From assembly GCF_000169335.1 (NCBI RefSeq), contig NZ_AAXW01000046.1, forward strand, positions 1 to 38,419: a stretch of DNA of 38,419 nucleotides, in the 5' to 3' direction. A program made the translations under genes and the position numbers. Positions 34,501-38,419 of the stretch are shown in pieces. The notes under the pieces were generated by a model, which ran no database searches, had not been told where the DNA came from, and saw nothing but the letters and a program-made list of their open reading frames with translations. Source of the DNA: Crocosphaera chwakensis CCY0110. Its GTDB lineage: Bacteria > Cyanobacteriota > Cyanobacteriia > Cyanobacteriales > Microcystaceae. Each line of letters begins with the position of its first letter. Within the stretch, counting starts at the first letter, position 1.

Positions 34501-34614
34501 GAAGTCGTAGGTATCAGAGGCGATAAGCGATCGCACATTCAATAATACGATTTCCGGGTCGACTCCTGAACCGATGACCCACTCGTTGAGATATTGTTCA
34601 TTAATGTTATTCAT
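31519..34614 (-). CDS. DUF3854 primase-like / P4-type SF3 helicase replication protein
   Basis: A 1031-residue protein. A DUF3854 Toprim-like domain occupies about 100-300 (AIAIVEGTKKAGALLSQG; VVIIFDQD). The SF3/D5-type helicase follows: FRNGVLDLETREL (453-465), Walker A ALCGPGGSGKST (528-539), Walker B region RLVIINEA, and VIITSNEPI. The last 170 residues are S/T-rich, then a small domain. Proteins of this type start replication of plasmids or P4-like satellites. Residues 277-286 (AISKRSAERC) come from the inserted double-hairpin repeat, in a loop after the Toprim core (KGIDD). The ribosome site GGAG is buried in a hairpin upstream. It is a second, unrelated replication protein besides CyRepA1. 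Confidence 0.85.
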   Translation of the reverse strand: MNNINEQYLNEWVIGSGVDPEIVLLNVRSLIASDTYDFLLYSENVPRRNDGRINNRTLKANAHLEDGGWGVNATDPETGKEILWGQLKPNNPKVTPNGKTRKYEVPPFEPVETICLKVSRRIGLKVAKKSGLLKEYRERIREQWILTEGITYKEFLRQKDQLFWKWVKENPEVAIAIVEGTKKAGALLSQGVAAVSIPGIWNGSPKDSEGNPTLLPQLQYLATPGREVVIIFDQDQKLKTQAAVIAARERLANCFRDACCKVLFLDWETEEKGIDDAISKRSAERCVASGSQWFRSVWENRSNEPASIKITKLEHDLPKWNEKRVCEYLASLYKDRLIYEGTTKDWYLYNAEKEGIWDLITKERLEQRLMLELDGLVDKAETISQQIQTAISAVKGSNRDRSQKSELIEQLKAQIPKISDYKFTFVEAIGKRLSRVLLVNEMSTNSQKGLIPFRNGVLDLETRELWPHSPTNYLTWCLPYDYNPLASCNPIKQWLLEMMEGDETLVNLIRAYLHGIVTGRADWQKFLALCGPGGSGKSTLTKLAIALVGAENVHVTDLDILEKDKFETANIKDKRLVIINEATSYRGVKKLKALTGGDRLRFEQKYKQALASFYPDALVIITSNEPIKTGDHTSGLYRREIPLSMNRRIAERDQRKLIDHDRDNNLTGEFAPYIPGLLNWVLEMDSNDATTIIKDPLNYAVGLLKSKLENLIDTNSIAAWLNEKITYIDRYETQIGCKSPLGESKENIWLYANYCQYCSLSGINTISLTRFSYLLLDLCNNQLGFTVRKGRDRKGAFIQGLKIRDHLDEDLPPLIEGLYRSSCEESVVSVTGGVMGSVMAETPISDECDGCVELSGTSNKTSSSSVGLLEKVLVSTEAEMEIEKTEKYPSQPSHSTSARVTDDSQPVTSHHTATSRGELMKQIDSQMSQLGWSTNTGKEYLLSQYGVSSRKRLSDSQLLEFYNNLKEASQQHRLSTPDYEVGQLLQGLIPHPMGMMKIKGKVVEIDGNYYLEDKQGVTYTISVMEEITVLV
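33757..33788. repeat. double-hairpin repeat element, copy in the SF3 helicase gene
   Basis: CCGC-TCC-GCGG then GATCTC-TTC-GAGATC and GC. Compared with 30381-30414 only the three loop bases of the first stem differ; both stems are conserved. It is in the same frame relative to the gene in both hosts, giving AISKRSA(S/E)RC. Confidence 0.85.
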
Positions 34615-34620
34615 TTTGGA

Positions 34621-34645
34621 CTCCAGTTACTCTGTACTACTGGAG
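34621..34645 (-). promoter_or_regulatory. hairpin covering the ribosome site of the SF3 replication gene
   Basis: CTCCAGT and ACTGGAG form a 7-bp stem with an 11-nt loop (extendable across a bulge). In the minus-strand transcript the proximal arm contains GGAG, six bases before the ATG at 34614. Folding would hide the ribosome site and limit translation of the replication protein. Confidence 0.5.
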
Positions 34646-35294
34646 ATACCCTACGGTAATGACCACTTGGAAAAACTAAGCTCGGACAACTAAGATAAAA
34701 ATGAATATATATTTTGGGTCTGGTGTATGTTCTTTCTTAGTAGCAACACCAGTTGTTGTCTTGCCAGCTTTCATAGCGGCCATGACAGAGCATCACCAGT
34801 CTTTCCTATTTCATTTCAATTAAATAATTGCTTAACTCTATGCTTGCGTATTGAAGCATAGTCATTACTAAATGCTTATCGGATGCTTTGTCCCCTTGAG
34901 CGTCGGGATAGCAATAGTAATTATTTTTATAGACATAACTTGCCTGTACCGCAAATTTCCTATATCATGAGGTTATAGCGGTTAATTACCGTTGCTAAAA
35001 TTTTATATTTCTTTCTTATCTCATTGTTGCCTCCTTACTTGGTTAACAGAGATTTCACAGAGAGAAGCCCTTACTTTAGAAACGTCGCGCATTCCCCAAT
35101 GACTCGGCGTTTCGTCGTTTTTAAGGGTTTCTCAATTCGAGAAACTTCTGCTGTATATTAATAGTCCGGCTTAACAGAATACCTCAACTATATATCAGAT
35201 GCTTACTACAAACAAGTTTTGAGACTTGGATGGGGAATTTTAGAGTTTTCGTTCTGATGTAAGCAATAGAACTTTTTTCGGACTTTTAAAAAAG
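34646..35294. other. 650-bp non-coding structured region, candidate origin or RNA gene
   Basis: No gene is seen. Perfect inverted repeats occur at 34720-34752 (CTGGTGT/ACACCAG), 34838-34861 (CTATGCTT/AAGCATAG, 8-nt loop) and 35127-35145 (GTTTCTC/GAGAAAC, 5-nt loop). Its place upstream of a replication gene makes an origin or a copy-control RNA plausible. Clear iterons were not found. Confidence 0.4.
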
Positions 35295-35576
35295 TTAATC
35301 ACTAAATTTCACCTCTTCATGATTAACGACAACTTTTTCAGTTTTTTCCCAACGGATAAAAACTTCTCCTCCCATCGCTTTAATTAAATCTTCTAGAGTT
35401 TTTGTTCTCGTTGAAGAGGGATCACTCAACACTTTTTTGACGGTACTAGAATAATTAGCAGCCCCTTTTTCTTCGCCACGCAATTTATCTAATTCTTGCG
35501 CCAATCGATATTGAGTCCACCCTAGTTCCTTTAATCGAGCTTGTAACACTTTTGGGTTCATTAGGAGTTGCTTCAT
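35295..35576 (-). CDS. small XRE-type helix-turn-helix regulator
   Basis: A 93-residue protein: LQARLKELGWTQYRLAQELD (about 11-30) starts an XRE-like HTH, interrupted by a short charged insertion (KLRGEEKGAAN), then STVKKVLSDPSSTRTKTLEDLIKAMGGEVFIRW, a form common in plasmid and antitoxin-like regulators. An AGGAG-like ribosome site (AAAGGAGTAGTT) precedes the ATG. Inverted repeats upstream (35641-35719) may be its operator. It is divergent from the protease gene. No toxin gene is adjacent. Confidence 0.7.
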   Translation of the reverse strand: MKQLLMNPKVLQARLKELGWTQYRLAQELDKLRGEEKGAANYSSTVKKVLSDPSSTRTKTLEDLIKAMGGEVFIRWEKTEKVVVNHEEVKFSD

Positions 35577-35640
35577 AACTACTCCTTTAATCCTTTCATG
35601 TTGATGTCTTAGCCCCTATATCGCAATAACTATAAAAATT

Positions 35641-35719
35641 ATATCACAAAAAAACTAAATATAATTCATAAACGTGATATATTAGAAAAGTATATATTTA
35701 ACTGACGCTTAAATATATA
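35641..35719. promoter_or_regulatory. inverted repeats between divergent genes (operator candidates)
   Basis: TATATATTTAA (35691-35701) pairs perfectly with TTAAATATATA (35709-35719) across 7 bp. ATATCAC (35641) and GTGATAT (35674) form a second, wider pair. They lie in the 269-bp AT-rich gap between the HTH gene and the protease gene and could bind the HTH protein. Confidence 0.5.
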
Positions 35720-35845
35720 GTAAAAATCTTTTAAAGAGACGTTTTTCAGGATTTATTAAAAAATAATTAAATATTGGCTTTTTAATTTTCTTAAAATTTT
35801 TGCCGAGATATTCTAATAATCAGTTGAATTTAAAAGATTGAGACT

Positions 35846-36742
35846 ATGTACGAATCAAAAATTATATTTACGGATGTTCTGCTCCCCAAATGGATAAAAA
35901 CATTAGGAATGATTGGAATGTATGCAATTTCTATGTCGACACCAGTTATGGCAGAAATAGATCCCAAAATAAAATCTGGAACACAGATCAACGAAATTTC
36001 TCACAAGACAACCCTTTTAATTATCACCGAATCTCAAAGTATTGGTTCAGGATCTTTAATTGCCAAAGAAGGTAATAAATGTATAGGTGTCACTAATCGT
36101 CATGTTGTTCTTTCGAGTGAAGGGAAAGTCGAAAAGATGATTATTAGAACTTATGATGAGCAGACATATAAAGTTGACAACGTTAATTGGTTTTCTTCTG
36201 AAGATTTAGCTATTGTAGAATTTCAATGTAATCGAAACTACGAACCAATCACAATAGCGACATATCAGCTATCTCCTGGTCAGCCTGTCTACTTATCTGG
36301 ATGGCCCCCTTCCTTGGGTCAAATTAATCGTCAATTTACAAGTGGATCAATTTCAACTATTTTAAAGAATTCTGACGATGGCTATGCAATCGGCTATACA
36401 AACGTTACTCAGGGGGGAATGTCAGGAGGACAAATATTAGATGCAGCAGGACGGTTAGTGGGTATTCATGGTTTAGGAGATAGAGACCAAGTTTCAGCAA
36501 AAACTGGATTTAACTATGGAATTCCTGTGTCTACAATGTTAGCCAGAGTCTCACAAAACGGTCTTAATTACAATCTAAAGATAGTTTACTCCTTACCGCA
36601 AGAATCGGATGACAACACCCTCGTTTCAACCGAAGTTCCTCAGATAGATTCAAGAGATCGTGTCGATGTTAACAAGCTCAGAGACAATGTGGATTGGACA
36701 ATAGAAACCATCCAAAAAATTTGTATTTTTTTGGGTTGCTAG
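35846..36742 (+). CDS. exported trypsin-like serine protease (S1 family)
   Basis: A 298-residue protein. A signal peptide is likely: hydrophobic stretch about 18-32 and the AxA-like site PVMA-E at 36. The chymotrypsin fold triad is visible in order: GVTNRHVV (H86), SSEDLAIVEF (D120) and TQGGMSGGQI (S193), with VGIHGLGD after the serine as usual. The C-terminal 50 residues are polar, ending in a hydrophobic segment. It would act in the periplasm. The gene with a Tat-type signal follows after 90 bp on the same strand, and the two exported products may be processed or act together. Similar proteases occur as effectors of conflict systems, but nothing links this one to the DGR locus. Confidence 0.85.
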   Translation: MYESKIIFTDVLLPKWIKTLGMIGMYAISMSTPVMAEIDPKIKSGTQINEISHKTTLLIITESQSIGSGSLIAKEGNKCIGVTNRHVVLSSEGKVEKMIIRTYDEQTYKVDNVNWFSSEDLAIVEFQCNRNYEPITIATYQLSPGQPVYLSGWPPSLGQINRQFTSGSISTILKNSDDGYAIGYTNVTQGGMSGGQILDAAGRLVGIHGLGDRDQVSAKTGFNYGIPVSTMLARVSQNGLNYNLKIVYSLPQESDDNTLVSTEVPQIDSRDRVDVNKLRDNVDWTIETIQKICIFLGC

Positions 36743-36832
36743 ATACAAAAAAAGGTCAGTTAAAAAAGCTTTCTAACTAAGGTCAAAAATTTGGCTCCAA
36801 GAGTAAAAAGAACAAGAAAATAAAGATTAATT

Positions 36833-38014
36833 ATGAAAAATTCAGCGACTCGTCGTAAATTTCTTATAGGTGCAGGAGCATCTGTCGGAGTAGGATTAAC
36901 CCATAAATTAATATTACCAACTGTAGCAAAAACAACGGAACCAACCTTAAATATATACGTAATTATATGGAGAAGTGTCGGAGGAAAAATTCCCTGGAAT
37001 AGCTCTTCTCCGCAAGAGGTTGCCGAAAAAGGTGCTTATGTTATCTGGGCTTACATTCAGCAAGAAATTTATAGACGAGGAGGATTACTTTTACTAAGTT
37101 TTTTAAGCCCCACTGCTCTAATTCAATTGTTAGTAAATATTTATAATAAAGGTTCAATAATTGGACACGCCGCACTCTACGCTAAGTATCAACATATTAA
37201 TGGTTCATCAGAACAGATTGTTTTTAGCAATACAGGCTCGAATGTCGGTATGTATATTAGATGGTACGATCATTTGAGCAAAACATTCGACCTTAGCACA
37301 GTTAATCCAAAATTTCCCAAGAGCGAACCTTACCAAAGAGGATTCCCTAGAATTTTAGCTTGTTGCTATTTACTAGAAACACTGGCAGGACACTTGAGTG
37401 ATGGTACTTTTGAAACCATCGAAGAGTTTAAAGGACGTGTTAAAAAACACTCCCCACCTAGAGTATCAAAGCAAACTTTAAAGGGAACTGAAGCTGAAAA
37501 AACATTTTCTTTGTTAAAAGAAATAAAACATCAGACCAGCAATATTAATACTTCTGGCGCTCCAAAAGATTATGGATTAAACACCACAGAAGTCAGAAAA
37601 ATCGGGGATTTATTAAATCCTAAGCCAGTTGCCAATTTAGGCCAACCTCAACCAATGAAAAGTTATTTAATTGGTGGAGAAGAACATCAGATTTATGGGG
37701 GCTGTGCTAATGCAGTTGCCAGCGTTCTCAAAGCAGCTAAACTTCAAAATATGATTGAAGATCGTGCAAAATTTAGAATTGAGCTTTCCTTTGATAACTT
37801 TAAAGATGCTGTTATACCTATTTTAGTTGGAGCCAATGCCTTTAATCGAAATACAGGTAAAGCCAATGATGCTGACCTAATAAGAGAGTTGCAAAGACTA
37901 CCTCAAACTTGGGGCAGTGGAAATACCGTAGAATTTTTCGATCCCAATTATTGGTACGATCAATTACCAGCCAACAGAAATAGTTTTGAAAATTTACTTC
38001 AAGACATTCAATAA
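36833..38014 (+). CDS. exported protein with twin-arginine signal, unknown function
   Basis: A 393-residue protein starting MKNSATRRKFLIGAGASVGVG, a Tat signal with the RR-x-F-L core. The mature part is not recognised. Two features stand out: GHAALYAKY (H112) and later YGGCANAVASVLKAA (C291 at the start of a helix). This histidine-then-cysteine order is reminiscent of permuted NlpC/P60 papain-like enzymes, but no further support is seen. A weak A-rich ribosome site precedes the ATG. It sits 90 bp behind the protease gene, so it may be a substrate, partner or second hydrolase. Confidence 0.6.
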   Translation: MKNSATRRKFLIGAGASVGVGLTHKLILPTVAKTTEPTLNIYVIIWRSVGGKIPWNSSSPQEVAEKGAYVIWAYIQQEIYRRGGLLLLSFLSPTALIQLLVNIYNKGSIIGHAALYAKYQHINGSSEQIVFSNTGSNVGMYIRWYDHLSKTFDLSTVNPKFPKSEPYQRGFPRILACCYLLETLAGHLSDGTFETIEEFKGRVKKHSPPRVSKQTLKGTEAEKTFSLLKEIKHQTSNINTSGAPKDYGLNTTEVRKIGDLLNPKPVANLGQPQPMKSYLIGGEEHQIYGGCANAVASVLKAAKLQNMIEDRAKFRIELSFDNFKDAVIPILVGANAFNRNTGKANDADLIRELQRLPQTWGSGNTVEFFDPNYWYDQLPANRNSFENLLQDIQ

Positions 38015-38171
38015 GAAATTCCGCTAAACAAAACGCTCGAATACCTGCCTTAGAATTATTATCCCTACTTTCTAGATTACCAACATGAATTCTTTTACCT
38101 AACTATAAATCGGAGATAATCACAACATTTTGAAAGGGCTACTTTTATTATTGTATTTGATCTGTGAACTA

Positions 38172-38201
38172 CCAGACACCGACGCAAGCGTACGGTGCTG
38201 G
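38172..38201. repeat. imperfect hairpin, likely IS200/IS605-type end
   Basis: CCAGaCACCG pairs with CGGTGCTGG around an 11-nt loop, one bulged base. It lies just past the decayed TnpB gene, where IS605-family elements keep their right-end hairpin and the guide RNA 3' end. Confidence 0.5.
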
Positions 38202-38205
38202 CTTC

Positions 38206-38419
38206 CTACCCAGAAACTAGCGGAGTAGTAGATTTCTTGCGTCCTCTATTACTACGACTTACAGTTTGGCGATAGGCTTTATCCCGTGTCCCACAGTCAA
38301 AATTCGTAGTCCCTCGTCTCTGAGAGAATCGCTGCGTTAATGTCTCTGTCGTGGGTTGTATGGCATGATTCACAAGTCCATTGTCGATATCAAGAGGCAA
38401 GCTACCAACTTGATTTAAG
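38206..38419 (-). pseudogene. decayed TnpB (IS200/IS605 family), cut by the window edge
   Basis: The minus strand holds the C-terminus of a TnpB nuclease spread over three frames: LNQVGSLPLDI, then RQWTCESCHTTHDRDINAA (zinc-finger half and the last RuvC-type D in DRDINAA), then RGLRILTVGHGIK, then QTVSRSNRGRKKSTT. At least three frameshifts separate them, so it is inactive. TnpA is not visible; the 5' part lies beyond the right edge. Confidence 0.85.

Noticed and set aside
35295..36742. Toxin-antitoxin pair of HTH gene and neighbour
   Set aside because: The adjacent gene is divergent and encodes an exported serine protease; no small toxin frame adjoins the HTH gene.

Overview
The window looks like an accessory replicon (plasmid) or plasmid-derived island of a low-GC cyanobacterium, probably a unicellular Crocosphaera/Cyanothece/Gloeothece-like organism. 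The pointers are scattered GCGATCGC (HIP1) octamers, a CyRepA1-type plasmid replication protein, Rpn/DUF4351 proteins and short nested-palindrome repeats typical of cyanobacteria. No housekeeping, tRNA or rRNA gene is visible. The genus assignment is inference from gene style, not a database match.

Layout. 1-650: non-coding, with repeats resembling the end of a Tn7-like/CAST transposon whose body would lie left of the window. 650-1715: an Rpn-family nuclease gene and a detached copy of its DUF4351 tail. 1841-8740: an apparent two-gene operon of a predicted telomere resolvase (protelomerase-like tyrosine recombinase with a second, degenerate half of the catalytic core) and a 1400-residue SNF2 helicase. 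8793-15590: hypothetical genes mixed with two copies of a module (DDE transposase, resolvase-type tail, conserved leader, unrelated small gene), one decayed and one largely intact. 15582-19762: CyRepA1 replication protein and a small HTH regulator.

19908-28068 is the most striking region. It is a complete diversity-generating retroelement (DGR): reverse transcriptase, Avd-like accessory protein, a template repeat (TR) and two target genes, each ending in a 114-bp variable repeat (VR). Of 31 TR/VR differences, 29 fall at template adenines. The larger target is a vWA-formylglycine-sulfatase-fold (FGS) fusion that follows genes for a MoxR AAA ATPase and a predicted inactive-STAND protein, so the DGR diversifies the sensor of a MoxR-vWA-FGS ternary conflict system. 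The second target is a free-standing FGS protein. A divergent promoter region upstream carries four TGATCAG-type boxes at exact 10-bp spacing plus a fifth box.

28245-38419: small hypothetical genes, a LexA-like regulator without its catalytic dyad, a second replication protein (DUF3854 primase-like plus SF3 helicase), a structured 680-bp region, an HTH regulator, an exported trypsin-like protease beside a Tat-type exported protein, and a decayed TnpB gene at the right edge. Both the LexA-like and the SF3-helicase genes carry the same double-hairpin repeat inserted in frame.

Together the genes suggest a large mosaic plasmid with two replication modules, a possible telomere-resolution module and a hypervariable immune-type sensor locus.
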